Notes: a model not told the origin generated them from the letters alone. Shown: positions 1-9,710, counted from the stretch's first letter. The stretch is DNA of 64,000 bases from 2-01-FULL-33-17 sp964401705 (GCA_964401705.1 CAYNZJ010000001.1:1-64000); one strand, 5' to 3'. A program made the numbers and translations.

Positions 1-1406
1 GTGAAATTGATCCACGTGAAGTTTGTTTTATTGGACGAACAAACTATGCAGCAGCCCTTGAAGAAAAAAGATACGTTTTTGGTATTAAAAGAATAGATAG
101 AAGACGTCATTTATATATTGTTGGTAAATCTGGGGTTGGTAAATCAAAACTTCAAGAATTAATGATAAGACAAGACATAGCTTATGGCTATGGTGTTTGT
201 GTTATTGATCCACATGGTGAATTAATTGATGATATTTTAGAATTTATTCCAGAAGATAGAATAAAAGATGTTTGTATTATTGACCCATCAGATGATGAAT
301 ACCCGGTATCATTTAATCCACTAGCAAATGTTGATCCTACATTTAAACATCAATTAACCCAAGGATTGATTGAAGTTCTAAAGAAACAATTTGGGTCTAA
401 CTGGACACCGAGACTGGAGCACGTTTTTCGATTTACAACTCTGGCATTGCTTGATTATCCATACGCTACAATGCGAGGGATGATTTCAATGTTAACTGAT
501 CGTAATTATCGTCAAAAAGTTGTTGAATATATTGAAGATGACATGGTAAAAAGATTCTGGGCAATTGAATTTGCCGACTGGTCAGAAAAATTTGATACTG
601 ATGCGATTATTCCTTTGGTTAATAAATTAGGACAATTTCTGTCTGACCCAATGCTAAGACATATTTTTGGGCAAAAAGGGAACAAAGTTGATTTGGAAAA
701 ACTAATGAATCAACAAAAAATAATTATGATTAACCTTTCCAAAGGTAAAATTGGGGAAGAAAATGCATCATTTTTTGGAGCAATGTTTATTACAAAAATT
801 AAACAAGCTGGAATGTCTCGAGCAAAACTTGCAAAAGAAGATCGAAATGATTTTTATCTTTATGTTGACGAGTTCCAAAACCTTGTGACTGATACTTTTG
901 AAAATATTCTATCAGAAGCTCGTAAATATGGACTTAATTTAACTGTTGCTCACCAGTATGTTAACCAGTTATTACCCAAAGTTCAACAAGCCGTGATGGG
1001 TAACGTGGGGTCAATGATTACATTCCGTATTGGTGGGGAAGATGCGGTTAAGCTTAAGCCGGAATACGCACCCATTTTTGATGTTAAAGATATGATTAAC
1101 CTTGGGGTGGGGGAATTTTATATCAAAATGACAATTGACGGAGAGTCATATGACCCATTTTCCGCAGAGACATTAAAAGTCCTGCCTGCGGTGCATCCAT
1201 CATATAGAGAAAGAATAATTGAAGCATCTAGAGAGCAATTTGCAGTACCAGTGGAAGAAGTTAAACGTATAATGGAAGAAGATGAAAACCTTATTGTACG
1301 TTCAGCACAAGAAAAAGCTGCAATTATGAATAAACCAGGGCAAAATAATGATTCATCATCTAGTTCTAACCCTGCTCCTAAAATAGAAAGCGAACCTTTG
1401 ATTTAG
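1..1406 (+). CDS. VirD4/TraD-like type IV secretion ATPase, 5' end outside window
   Basis: The reading frame is open from base 3 to the stop at 1406, so the gene starts upstream of the window; the first internal ATG (162) lies after the Walker A motif and cannot be the start. Bases about 126-149 encode GKSGVGKS, a P-loop; Walker B is FYLYVDEFQN at about 850-880. The second half carries a region like the TraM-recognition part of TraD/TraG proteins (EARKYGLNLTVAHQY), which supports a DNA-pumping or coupling ATPase of the VirD4 class. The C-terminus is a Ser/Asn-rich tail. CPR genomes often carry such ATPases near type IV pilus or secretion genes; the true substrate is unknown. It is followed 28 bases later by the cysteine-rich array on the same strand. 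Confidence 0.85.
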   Translation, partial: EIDPREVCFIGRTNYAAALEEKRYVFGIKRIDRRRHLYIVGKSGVGKSKLQELMIRQDIAYGYGVCVIDPHGELIDDILEFIPEDRIKDVCIIDPSDDEYPVSFNPLANVDPTFKHQLTQGLIEVLKKQFGSNWTPRLEHVFRFTTLALLDYPYATMRGMISMLTDRNYRQKVVEYIEDDMVKRFWAIEFADWSEKFDTDAIIPLVNKLGQFLSDPMLRHIFGQKGNKVDLEKLMNQQKIIMINLSKGKIGEENASFFGAMFITKIKQAGMSRAKLAKEDRNDFYLYVDEFQNLVTDTFENILSEARKYGLNLTVAHQYVNQLLPKVQQAVMGNVGSMITFRIGGEDAVKLKPEYAPIFDVKDMINLGVGEFYIKMTIDGESYDPFSAETLKVLPAVHPSYRERIIEASREQFAVPVEEVKRIMEEDENLIVRSAQEKAAIMNKPGQNNDSSSSSNPAPKIESEPLI

Positions 1407-1434
1407 TAATGTTTGTAAAGTTATAAAATAAATC

Positions 1435-3147
1435 ATGAATCCAGAAACGAAATCATGCCAGAACTGTAAAGCAACATTTGTTATTGAACAAGATGATTTT
1501 ACTTTTTATGGGAAACTAAATGTTCCATCTCCAACATTTTGCCCGGAGTGCAGACTAACCCGTAAACTTATTTGGAGAAATGAAAGAACTTTGTATCATC
1601 GTCAGTGTTCTTTATGTAGTAAAAAAATAATTAGTATTTATGATGAAAATCATACCTTTGATGTTTACTGTCCGGAATGTTGGAATAGTGATAATTGGGA
1701 TGCTTTTTCTTATGGTTTAGAAGTTAATGAAAAAAACTTTTTCTTGAATTTGGAAAAATTATTCCAAATCGTACCCAGACCATCATTGGACATTGTTAAC
1801 TCGATCAATTCTGAATATACTAATCATACTGCTAATGTTAAAAATTGTTATTTAACTATTGGTGCGATTGAAGTTGAAAATGGATATTATTCCGATCAAT
1901 GTTATTTTGGTAAAGAACTTTTTGACGCAGATTTAATAATCAAAAGTAGTTCCATATACTGGTCCGGCAATTGTATTGATTCGTTTAATGTTTTTTATTC
2001 TGAATATGCTATCTCATGTATGGATTCATATTTTTTATATGATTGTGTTGGTTGTGTAAATTGTTTTAGCTGTATAAATTTAAGAAATAAAAGTTACTGT
2101 ATTTTTAATAAACAATACAGTAAAGAAGAATATTTAAAAAAGATTAAAGAATACGATTTATCTTCATATTCTAATTTACAAAAAGTAAAGAAAGAATTTA
2201 GTGTATTTAAATTAACCCAAATACATAGGTCATCTTTCATAAAAAATAGTGTCAATTGTTCTGGTAATAATATTGAGCATAGTAATAATTGTCATTATAG
2301 TTTTGATTTGCGGGCGGGTGCTGAAAATTTAAAATATGCGGTTCTTTGTGGATATGATATGAAAGATTCTTATGATGTATATGGTGGGGGAATGACATCA
2401 GATTTAGGTTATGAATCTATATCTTTTACAGGTAATCACAATGTATTATTTTGTAAACAAGTAAGACAAAGTAGCGATGTATTTTATTCAGAGTTTTGTG
2501 TAAATTGTCATGATTTATTTGGGTGTATAGGCTTAAAAAACAAATCATATTGTATTTTTAATAAACAATACAGTAAAGATGAATATTTTAATTTAATAAA
2601 AATAATGATAGCTGAATCATTTAAAGAACCTTATACCTCTAAATTAGGGCATAAATATTCTTATGGAGAATTTTTACCTTTTGAATTTTCTTACATGTCT
2701 TATAACGAAACTGCTGCTCATAAATTTTTCCCGCTCGAAAAAGAAAATGCAATATCTTTAGGATTTAAATGGAAAGAGCATAAAAAGCGTAACTATATTA
2801 TAGATATCAAAAATAAAGATTTACCAGATTCTATAAAAGATACAGAAGATCCCATTTTAGGTAAAATTATTGAATGCTCACATTCGGGTTTGTGTAATCA
2901 TAAATGTACTGATGGTTTTAGAATTTTAGAAGCGGAATTTTTATTTTATAAAAAGAATAATATCCCTATTCCAAGAGAATGTCCTAATTGTCGTTATGCG
3001 GAAAGATATTTAAACAGAAACCCATTAAAACTTTGGCATAGAAATTGTATGAAAGAAGGTTGTAATAACCAATTCGAAACTTCATATTCACCAGATAGAC
3101 CAGAAATAGTATATTGTGAAAAGTGTTACCAGCAAGAAGTAATATAA
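1435..3147 (+). CDS. Cysteine-rich zinc-ribbon/repeat protein, paralogue 1 of 4
   Basis: A 570-residue protein of no function I recognise; related proteins occur in CPR genomes. Seen: an N-terminal zinc-ribbon block with CxxC pairs at C8/C11, C36/C39, C58/C61 and C78/C81; a middle part of short repeats in which Cys and aromatic residues recur every ~10-20 residues, as in a beta-solenoid; two copies of a signature ending in SYCIFNKQYSK (about residues 220 and 370); a YGEFLPFEFSYMSYNET block; and a C-terminal ribbon with CPNC and a final YCEKCYQQE. No signal peptide or membrane segment is visible, so it is probably cytoplasmic. Start chosen at 1435 because the Met-Asn-Pro N-terminus matches paralogue 2. 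Metal binding is inferred from the CxxC pairs. Confidence 0.8.
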   Translation: MNPETKSCQNCKATFVIEQDDFTFYGKLNVPSPTFCPECRLTRKLIWRNERTLYHRQCSLCSKKIISIYDENHTFDVYCPECWNSDNWDAFSYGLEVNEKNFFLNLEKLFQIVPRPSLDIVNSINSEYTNHTANVKNCYLTIGAIEVENGYYSDQCYFGKELFDADLIIKSSSIYWSGNCIDSFNVFYSEYAISCMDSYFLYDCVGCVNCFSCINLRNKSYCIFNKQYSKEEYLKKIKEYDLSSYSNLQKVKKEFSVFKLTQIHRSSFIKNSVNCSGNNIEHSNNCHYSFDLRAGAENLKYAVLCGYDMKDSYDVYGGGMTSDLGYESISFTGNHNVLFCKQVRQSSDVFYSEFCVNCHDLFGCIGLKNKSYCIFNKQYSKDEYFNLIKIMIAESFKEPYTSKLGHKYSYGEFLPFEFSYMSYNETAAHKFFPLEKENAISLGFKWKEHKKRNYIIDIKNKDLPDSIKDTEDPILGKIIECSHSGLCNHKCTDGFRILEAEFLFYKKNNIPIPRECPNCRYAERYLNRNPLKLWHRNCMKEGCNNQFETSYSPDRPEIVYCEKCYQQEVI

Positions 3148-3169
3148 CTTGGAAGTCGGACTTCCAAGT
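3147..3169. repeat. Palindromic repeat family A, copy 1
   Basis: ACTTGGAAGTC, one base, then GACTTCCAAGT: 11-bp perfect arms. It begins inside the stop codon of paralogue 1 and sits just before the promoter of paralogue 2. A second copy with compensatory changes (AAG/CTT to AGG/CCT in the stem) lies at 37713-37735, which marks it as a dispersed family rather than a chance hairpin. Confidence 0.75.
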
Positions 3170-3177
3170 AAAAGTAG

Positions 3178-3189
3178 TATAATAAATTT
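3178..3189 (+). promoter_or_regulatory. -10 box directly before paralogue 2 (leaderless start)
   Basis: TATAAT at 3178-3183 is followed by exactly six bases and then the ATG at 3190. This spacing puts the transcription start at or beside the A of the ATG. No good -35 box is seen because palindrome A occupies that position. Confidence 0.5.
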
Positions 3190-4914
3190 ATGAATCCTGA
3201 AAACCGAAATTGCCAGAATTGTAAAAACCAGTTCATAATTGAGCCGGATGATTTTACATTTTACGAGAAGATAGGTGTCCCAGCGCCAAGTTTTTGTCCA
3301 GAGTGCCGAAAACAAAGAAGATTAAGCTGGAGAAATGACTATAATCTACATAATAATACATGTAAATCATGCAACAAGAAAGTGATTTCTGTTTTTTCTC
3401 CAGAAAGTGGAATGAACACTTTTTGTATTAAATGTTGGTGGAGTGATGAATGGAGTGCTTATGATTATTCTCAAGATTATGATTTTTCGAGGCCATTTTT
3501 TGAGCAATATGTTGAATTTATAAAAAAGGTTCCAGTACTGTGTGTTGTCAATGATAATGGTATTGGTAGTGTTGATTGTGAATATACACACGATTTCTCT
3601 TTTGCTAAAAATTGTTACATGACATTTGTTTCTTGGAAGGGGGAAAATTTAATGTATGTATATTATGATATTGGTGGTAAATATATAGTAGATTCAATGG
3701 ATATGTTAAATGGTGGTGAATTTTTATATGAAAATATATTTACTGAACAATGTTATAAATGTAAATATTCGCAAAATTCAATAGAATGTTCAGAATGTAA
3801 TTTTATATATGATTGTAAAAATTGCATAGAGTGTTTTATGTGTACTGGTTTAAGAAATAAGAGATTTTACTTTAAAAACAAAAAGTATTCAAAAGAAGAG
3901 TATTATAAAATACTTGAATCTTATTCTTTAAATACAAGAAATGGTGTTAAAAAAGCTCGTATTGAGTTTGAGGAAATTAAAAAAAAACAAATAAGAAGAT
4001 GTTTCAATATTATTAATTCATACAATTGTAAAGGAGATTTATTGTTTAATGGTAAAAATTCACAATTTTGTTTTAATGTACAAAGGCCAGAGGATTCTAA
4101 ATGGATAGAAAATTCTGATACTCCAAAGGATTGTTATGATTTATCCACGGGCGGGGAATTAAATTTTTGTTATGAAGGAATAACACCAGATCATTCATAT
4201 AAAAACTTATTTGGAATATTTTCTTGGAAAAACCAAGAAGTTGAATTTGCTCACCATTGCCATTCTTCTAAATATTTATTTGCTTGTGCAGGATTAAGAA
4301 ATTCTGAATATTCTATTTTTAATAAGAGATATTCTAAAGAAGAATATTTTGAAATGATAGAAAAAATCAAAAAACATATGGATGATATGCCTTATGTAGA
4401 CAAAAACGGGATGGTTTATAAATATGGTGAATTTTTACCAGCAGAGCTTTCTTATTTTGGTTATAATGAAACCACCGCTAATCTACATTTTCCTTTAAAT
4501 AAAAATCAGGCATTGGAGAAAAATTTTTCTTGGTCAGATTTAAATAAAAAAACAGTTGGCCAAGAAACCTTGGAGCAAAAAGACATACCAGATGATATTA
4601 ATAATGTTGACGAAAAAATTTGTAACGAAATTCTTAAGTGTGTATCTTGCGATAGAAATTATAAAATAATTTATAATGAATTTGAGTTTTATAAACGCTT
4701 GAATATACCAATACCAGAAAAATGTTTTTACTGTAGACAAGAAGACCGATTTAAATTAAAGAATCCATATATTCTTTGGGGTAGAGAATGTATGTGTAAT
4801 AAGAGTATTCATGGACACGAAGGTATTTGTACTAATCAATTCGAAACTTCATACTCCCCAGATAGACCAGAGATAGTTTACTGCGAAAAGTGTTACCAGC
4901 AGGAAATTGTTTAA
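3190..4914 (+). CDS. Cysteine-rich zinc-ribbon/repeat protein, paralogue 2 of 4
   Basis: 574 residues with the same plan as its neighbour: N-terminal ribbon starting CQNC at residues 8-11, CPEC, CKSC and CIKC knuckles, a repeat-rich middle, two copies of the FNKRYSKEEY-type signature, the YGEFLPAELSYFGYNET block and a C-terminal ribbon ending YCEKCYQQE. The C-terminal ribbon has an insert (CMCNKSIHGHEGICTNQF) that adds Cys and His compared with paralogue 1. Function not recognised. The stop codon overlaps an ATG (TAATG) in the frame of paralogue 3. Confidence 0.8.
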   Translation: MNPENRNCQNCKNQFIIEPDDFTFYEKIGVPAPSFCPECRKQRRLSWRNDYNLHNNTCKSCNKKVISVFSPESGMNTFCIKCWWSDEWSAYDYSQDYDFSRPFFEQYVEFIKKVPVLCVVNDNGIGSVDCEYTHDFSFAKNCYMTFVSWKGENLMYVYYDIGGKYIVDSMDMLNGGEFLYENIFTEQCYKCKYSQNSIECSECNFIYDCKNCIECFMCTGLRNKRFYFKNKKYSKEEYYKILESYSLNTRNGVKKARIEFEEIKKKQIRRCFNIINSYNCKGDLLFNGKNSQFCFNVQRPEDSKWIENSDTPKDCYDLSTGGELNFCYEGITPDHSYKNLFGIFSWKNQEVEFAHHCHSSKYLFACAGLRNSEYSIFNKRYSKEEYFEMIEKIKKHMDDMPYVDKNGMVYKYGEFLPAELSYFGYNETTANLHFPLNKNQALEKNFSWSDLNKKTVGQETLEQKDIPDDINNVDEKICNEILKCVSCDRNYKIIYNEFEFYKRLNIPIPEKCFYCRQEDRFKLKNPYILWGRECMCNKSIHGHEGICTNQFETSYSPDRPEIVYCEKCYQQEIV

Positions 4915-4928
4915 TGGAAAGTATAAAT

Positions 4929-6689
4929 ATGGAAAACCAAATGAAACAATGTCAGTCGTGTAAAAATAGCTTTGTAATAGAAAGTGAGGATTTTGATTTT
5001 TATGCGAAGATTGCGGTCCCAGCACCGACATTTTGTGTCGATTGTCGTAGTGTTCAAAGATTTGCAACAAGGAATGTAAAGTCCCTATATCGTCGAGAAT
5101 GTGATAGTTGCCATAAAGTGGTGATATCTCGATTTTCTATAAATAACCCTGCCACTATGTATTGTAAGGACTGCTGGTGGGGAGAATCTTGGGATGGTAC
5201 TGATTATGGAATGGAATATGATTTTTCAAAGCCATTTTTTGAACAATTTTATAAACTTTTAAATAAAGTGCCACACAGTGCAACACTAAATACCAAAATG
5301 TTAAATAGTGATTATTGCAATATGGAAAGTGAAGACAAAAATTGTTATTTAACTTTTGGTGGTCATTATAATGAAGAATGTTTATATACTGAATATTCTA
5401 TTCATGGTAAAGAAGTAATGGATGCTTATTGGTCGTTTAATTGTGAACAATTATATGAAACTTTAATTACAGAAAAATGTTTTAGGACACTATATTCCGA
5501 GCAGTGTTATGATTGTTTAGATACTTATTTTTCGTATGATTGTCATAATTGTTCCAATGTTTTTGGTTGTGCAGGACTGCGTAATAAATCATATTGTATT
5601 TTTAATAAACAATATTCTCGTGAAGATTATTTACAATTTATCAAAGATGCCAATTTAGCTTCATATAGAATGGTTCAAAATTTCTTAAAAAAGACTAAAG
5701 AATTTTGGAATACCATTCCACATAAATCTGCCATTATACATCAATCAAATAATGTAACCGGTAATTATATTGCTAATTCAAATAATTCAAAAAATATTTG
5801 GCAGTCAGACGCAGTAGAAAATTTAAAAAATGCATATATTACTGCATGGTCTAAAGATTGCCAAGATGAAACATCAGCCGGTGGTAATGAACTTTGTTAT
5901 ATGACTGGCCATGGTGGCGGATTGTATAATTGTGCATTTATAATGTATTCATTTAATACAGATATGCAAAGCTCTAAGCATACTCTCAATTCCCAATATG
6001 GTTATACTATTTTAAATAGTAGTGATACTTTTGGTTGTGTTAGTTTACGAAATAAAAAATATTGTATTTTAAACAAACAATACACCAAAGAACAGTATGA
6101 CGAATTATTACCTAAAATAAAACAACATATGAATGATATGCCGTATTTGTCACCAGTAAATGGTTTTGTTTATAAATATGGAGATTTTTTCCCAAATGAG
6201 TATAGTTTGTTTTCATACAACGAAAGTGTTGCTCAAAATTTTTACCCTAAAACAAAAGAAGAAGTAGAGCGTCTTGGCTTTATTTGGCGAGAAGAAATAG
6301 AAAATGAGTACAATTTTACTGAATATATAATTCCAGACAATATAAATGAAGTAGGGGATGAAATAATAAACCAGGTTTTAAAATGTGAACAAAGTGGTAA
6401 AGCTTATAGAATAACAGAGCAAGAATTAGATTTTTATAGAAAAATGAATATTCCAATTCCACATATTGCCCCAATGGAAAGGATTAAAAATCGAATCAAT
6501 AAATTGTTACCATTTAAATTATTTGATAGAACCTGTCAATGTATGGGTAAAAATGATGGAATTTATAATAATACAGGAACTCATTTTCACGAAGAAAATC
6601 CTTGTGGTAAAGTTATCCAAACCCCATATAATCCTGATAGCCCCGAATTAATTTATTGTGAAGATTGTTATAAACAAGAAATGATATAA
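4929..6689 (+). CDS. Cysteine-rich zinc-ribbon/repeat protein, paralogue 3 of 4 (C-terminal ribbon altered)
   Basis: 586 residues from the ATG at 4929, chosen because MENQ at the N-terminus matches paralogue 4; in-frame ATGs at 4890 and 4914 would add 13 or 5 residues not shared by the family. The N-terminal ribbon (CQSC, CVDC, CDSC, CKDC) and both SYCIFNKQYS / KYCILNKQYT signatures are intact. At the C-terminus the usual CPxC knuckle after IPIP is replaced by HIAPMERI, so one half-site of the zinc ribbon is lost. A Cys/His-containing insert (CQCMGKNDG ... HFHEENPCG) follows and may compensate. It still ends YCEDCYKQE. Function unknown. Confidence 0.8.
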   Translation: MENQMKQCQSCKNSFVIESEDFDFYAKIAVPAPTFCVDCRSVQRFATRNVKSLYRRECDSCHKVVISRFSINNPATMYCKDCWWGESWDGTDYGMEYDFSKPFFEQFYKLLNKVPHSATLNTKMLNSDYCNMESEDKNCYLTFGGHYNEECLYTEYSIHGKEVMDAYWSFNCEQLYETLITEKCFRTLYSEQCYDCLDTYFSYDCHNCSNVFGCAGLRNKSYCIFNKQYSREDYLQFIKDANLASYRMVQNFLKKTKEFWNTIPHKSAIIHQSNNVTGNYIANSNNSKNIWQSDAVENLKNAYITAWSKDCQDETSAGGNELCYMTGHGGGLYNCAFIMYSFNTDMQSSKHTLNSQYGYTILNSSDTFGCVSLRNKKYCILNKQYTKEQYDELLPKIKQHMNDMPYLSPVNGFVYKYGDFFPNEYSLFSYNESVAQNFYPKTKEEVERLGFIWREEIENEYNFTEYIIPDNINEVGDEIINQVLKCEQSGKAYRITEQELDFYRKMNIPIPHIAPMERIKNRINKLLPFKLFDRTCQCMGKNDGIYNNTGTHFHEENPCGKVIQTPYNPDSPELIYCEDCYKQEMI

Positions 6690-6697
6690 TCAAGTAT
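6682..6697 (+). promoter_or_regulatory. Extended -10 box before paralogue 4
   Basis: TGATATAAT, an extended -10 with TATAAT at 6685-6690, lies at the end of paralogue 3, seven bases before the ATG at 6698. It suggests that the last gene of the array has its own promoter. No -35 box is evident. Confidence 0.4.
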
Positions 6698-8401
6698 ATG
6701 GAAAACCAAACAAAACAATGTCAATTTTGTAAGAATGATTTCGTTATTGAAACAGAGGATTTTGCATTTTATGATAGGTTAAATGTCCCAGCACCAACTT
6801 GGTGCCCACAGTGTCGTTTTCAAAGAAGACTTAGTTTTTTAAACTGGCATAGTTTGTATAAAAGAAAGTGTGACAAATGTGATGCATCAATGATATCAGT
6901 ACATCACGAGGACAAACCCTTCAGAGTATTCTGTAATCCATGTTACTGGAAAGACGATTGGGATGGTACCGAATATGCTATGGACTATGATCCTAATCGC
7001 AATTTCTTTGAACAAATGCTAGAACTTCGAAATAAATCAAATTATATGGGGCAAGAAACATTATATTCTACTTTACAAAATACCCCATACGCTAATGCAG
7101 CTGCATACCAAAAGGATTGTTTTATGATATTTAATGCCGACTATGGCGAGCGTTGTGTATATAGTACATCTTATGCAAATTTAACAGAAAGTTTAGACAC
7201 TTATAGGACAAATAGCAGTGAACTTTGTTTTGAATGTGTTGAAGCTTATAAATGTTTTAAATGTATTTATAGTGAAAATATAGAATCATGCTCTAATGTA
7301 ATGTTTTCAAAAAATTTATCTGGTTGTACTGATTGTTTCGGTTGTATTAATTTGCGTAATAAAAATTATTATATTTTTAATCAAGAATATAGTAGGGAAG
7401 AATACAAAGAAAAAATAAAAAGTTTTAATTTAGACACACAAGATGGGGTAATAAATATGCTTGAAAAAGTTAAAAACTTTTATTTAACCCAACCATATCG
7501 TGCAACTATTGGTAATAGTATGAATTTAAATACAACAGGGGATATGGTATATGAATGTAAAAATGTCAAAAATGCTTACCAGGTTAGTAATACTGAAGAT
7601 TCTAGATATATTCAAATGTTAATAATGGGGCCAACGAAGGATTGTTATGACTATACTGTATGGGGTTATGGTGTAGAGAAATTATATGAATGCTTAACAG
7701 TAGGTGAAGGAGCATACAATACTCATTTTTCTGCACAATGTTGGCCAGCTGCGATTGAAAATGAATATTGTATGTACACAATACAATCTAAAAATTGTTT
7801 TGGTTGTGTTAATTTAAAAAGAAAACAATATTGTATTTTAAATAAAGAATACAGTAAAGAAGAATATGAAAAACTTCGTATCCAAATAATTGATGATATA
7901 AAAAATAATCCCTACATAGATAAAAATGGCCGAAAATGGAGTTATGGAGAATTTTTACCAATAGATTTATCATCTTACTCTTATAATGAAACTGTAGCTA
8001 ATTCTATATTCCCACAAAATAAAGATTCAATAATAAATCAGGGTTATTCTTGGTACGAAACAAAAGAAAATAATTATACTACGACTTTAAATAAAAACGA
8101 TATCCCAAAAACTATTAATGAAACAACTGACGAGATTTTGGTAGAAGTTATGGAATGCAGTACTTGCCATAGAGCTTATAAAATAAATGAACAAGAATTA
8201 TATTTATTACATAAACTAGGAATGCCAATACCATATGACTGCTGGAAATGTCGACAAAACCGTAGATTTAAAATCATAAATCCACCAAAACTTTACAATA
8301 GAAACTGTGCTAAATGTAATAACGAAATCATTACATCTTATGCTCCAGATAGGCCAGAAATAGTTTATTGTGAAAAGTGCTACCAACAAGAAATAGTTTA
8401 G
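6698..8401 (+). CDS. Cysteine-rich zinc-ribbon/repeat protein, paralogue 4 of 4
   Basis: 567 residues. N-terminal ribbon with CQFC, CPQC, CDKC and CNPC; repeat-rich middle (CFECVEAYKCFKC, CTDCFGCINLRNK); two signatures of the NYYIFNQEYSREEY / QYCILNKEYSKEEY type; YGEFLPIDLSSYSYNET block; a complete C-terminal ribbon (CWKC, CAKC) ending YCEKCYQQE. Same unknown function as its neighbours. The stop codon overlaps by four bases the end of the convergent nucleotidyltransferase gene. Confidence 0.8.
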   Translation: MENQTKQCQFCKNDFVIETEDFAFYDRLNVPAPTWCPQCRFQRRLSFLNWHSLYKRKCDKCDASMISVHHEDKPFRVFCNPCYWKDDWDGTEYAMDYDPNRNFFEQMLELRNKSNYMGQETLYSTLQNTPYANAAAYQKDCFMIFNADYGERCVYSTSYANLTESLDTYRTNSSELCFECVEAYKCFKCIYSENIESCSNVMFSKNLSGCTDCFGCINLRNKNYYIFNQEYSREEYKEKIKSFNLDTQDGVINMLEKVKNFYLTQPYRATIGNSMNLNTTGDMVYECKNVKNAYQVSNTEDSRYIQMLIMGPTKDCYDYTVWGYGVEKLYECLTVGEGAYNTHFSAQCWPAAIENEYCMYTIQSKNCFGCVNLKRKQYCILNKEYSKEEYEKLRIQIIDDIKNNPYIDKNGRKWSYGEFLPIDLSSYSYNETVANSIFPQNKDSIINQGYSWYETKENNYTTTLNKNDIPKTINETTDEILVEVMECSTCHRAYKINEQELYLLHKLGMPIPYDCWKCRQNRRFKIINPPKLYNRNCAKCNNEIITSYAPDRPEIVYCEKCYQQEIV

Positions 8402-9087
8402 AAATCTATTTCTTGTTCAGTTTTATTTAATTCGTCTATAGTATTAATCTGATGCCAATGTTTTAAAATTATATAAGAAACTTTAACATTTGCTCCAAAA
8501 AGTGTATGCGGTATTCCAGCTTCGTCTCCAACATAAACTGGTTTATAATTTAAAAAATCTGATGTTAATGTATAAGCTCCAGAAAAACAAATTACTGGTT
8601 TTTCTCTTTCTTCTTTTTTAATAAATCTAAAATTTGTGATTATTTTTGTATTTTCATTAATATCACAAGTTCTATATCTTTCATTTAAAATTTTATAACT
8701 AAGACCATAAGCAGGGGAATCTATTTTAATTAGTTCTTCTAAATCTTCTTTTAAAAAAATATCATCCCCATTTAAAACTAAAAATTTATCTTCATTTTTT
8801 ATAACCTCACGACCAGCCATTAGTGCGTGATATGTGCCCTTGGTCATTTCATCTTGAAATAAAAATTTAACTTTTTTACTTATTGCATTTTCTTGTAAAA
8901 ATTTTTCAAACAAATCTAAATGTTTTTGTTTTATAACAATAAAAACTTCACTAATACTATCCGGCAAGGAAGAGAATATGTAAGATAAAATAGGCCGATC
9001 TTTTATTAAAATAAGTGGCTTTGGGGTATTATCAGTTAATGGTTTTAATCGTTCACCATTACCGGCACATAGAATAAAAGCTTTCAT
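8398..9087 (-). CDS. Nucleotidyltransferase, sugar-phosphate type
   Basis: 229 residues. The N-terminus (MKAFILCAGNGERLKPLT, then KPKPL-like NTPKPLILI) is the nucleotide-binding loop of the NTP_transferase family (RmlA, GalU, mannose-1-phosphate guanylyltransferase), and LVLNGDDIF supplies the metal-binding Asp. The likely reaction is NTP plus sugar-1-phosphate to NDP-sugar and pyrophosphate. It is shorter than RmlA (about 290) and lacks a C-terminal beta-helix, so the substrate cannot be read from the sequence. A TATACT -10 box lies six bases before the ATG. A terminator separates it from the Nudix gene upstream. Confidence 0.85.
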   Translation of the reverse strand: MKAFILCAGNGERLKPLTDNTPKPLILIKDRPILSYIFSSLPDSISEVFIVIKQKHLDLFEKFLQENAISKKVKFLFQDEMTKGTYHALMAGREVIKNEDKFLVLNGDDIFLKEDLEELIKIDSPAYGLSYKILNERYRTCDINENTKIITNFRFIKKEEREKPVICFSGAYTLTSDFLNYKPVYVGDEAGIPHTLFGANVKVSYIILKHWHQINTIDELNKTEQEIDF

Positions 9088-9093
9088 TGGGCG

Positions 9094-9099
9094 AGTATA
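9094..9099 (-). promoter_or_regulatory. -10 box of the nucleotidyltransferase gene
   Basis: TATACT read on the minus strand, six bases before the start codon at 9087. This would give a leaderless mRNA. No convincing -35. Confidence 0.5.
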
Positions 9100-9107
9100 T
9101 CATATAA

Positions 9108-9146
9108 AAAAACCCTTGTATATACTTTAAAATAAGTAACTACAAG
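9108..9146 (-). terminator. Intrinsic terminator after the Nudix gene
   Basis: On the minus strand AGCCCTTGTA and TACAAGGGTT pair around a 16-base loop, followed by a run of T. It ends the Nudix transcript just before the nucleotidyltransferase promoter. Confidence 0.7.
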
Positions 9147-9148
9147 GG

Positions 9149-9658
9149 CTAAAAGGTATATCCGTTCCAGCGAACTGGTTTGTTTAACAAACCACTGCGT
9201 ATTCCATTTAGGAATTTCAACTTAAGTCGAATACTTCCTTCGTGGATTAATTTTTGTTCAGCCATTTCGATAATCTGGGATAATGTTTTTATTTTTATCT
9301 CAGAAACCTCTAATGGGTCATTTGTTTTTAGTATGCTTGGCAAGTTGCAAATTTGAGCAATATATAAATGATTGTAATTAAATCCATTAGGTCTAATTTT
9401 TTTATAACAACCAAAATATGCAAAATTAAGTTGTATCCCAACTTCTTCAAGGCAAACTTCGCGATTTATCGCACTACGATGATGTTCATTTACATTTACA
9501 CCACCACCCGGAAGACCACACATAAGTATACCGTCTCCTCGTCCTCGATCATTATAATCTTGAACGAGTAAAAATTTTTGTTGAAATAAATCATGGCTGT
9601 TTTCTCCAACCATAATTATACCCTGAACACCGTCAGGAAGTTTGGTTAGATTTTCCAT
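9149..9658 (-). CDS. Nudix hydrolase family protein
   Basis: 169 residues. The Nudix box is visible around residues 50-72 as GGGVNVNE followed by REVCLEEVGI, matching Gx5Ex7REUxEExGU. Nudix enzymes hydrolyse nucleoside diphosphates linked to another group; the substrate cannot be assigned here. It appears to be a single-gene unit, with its terminator at 9108-9146 and rpmA in the same direction upstream. Confidence 0.85.
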   Translation of the reverse strand: MENLTKLPDGVQGIIMVGENSHDLFQQKFLLVQDYNDRGRGDGILMCGLPGGGVNVNEHHRSAINREVCLEEVGIQLNFAYFGCYKKIRPNGFNYNHLYIAQICNLPSILKTNDPLEVSEIKIKTLSQIIEMAEQKLIHEGSIRLKLKFLNGIRSGLLNKPVRWNGYTF

Positions 9659-9710
9659 GTTTTTTAAAATTTAAATGAATATATCATATACGATATATTT
9701 AATCAATAAA

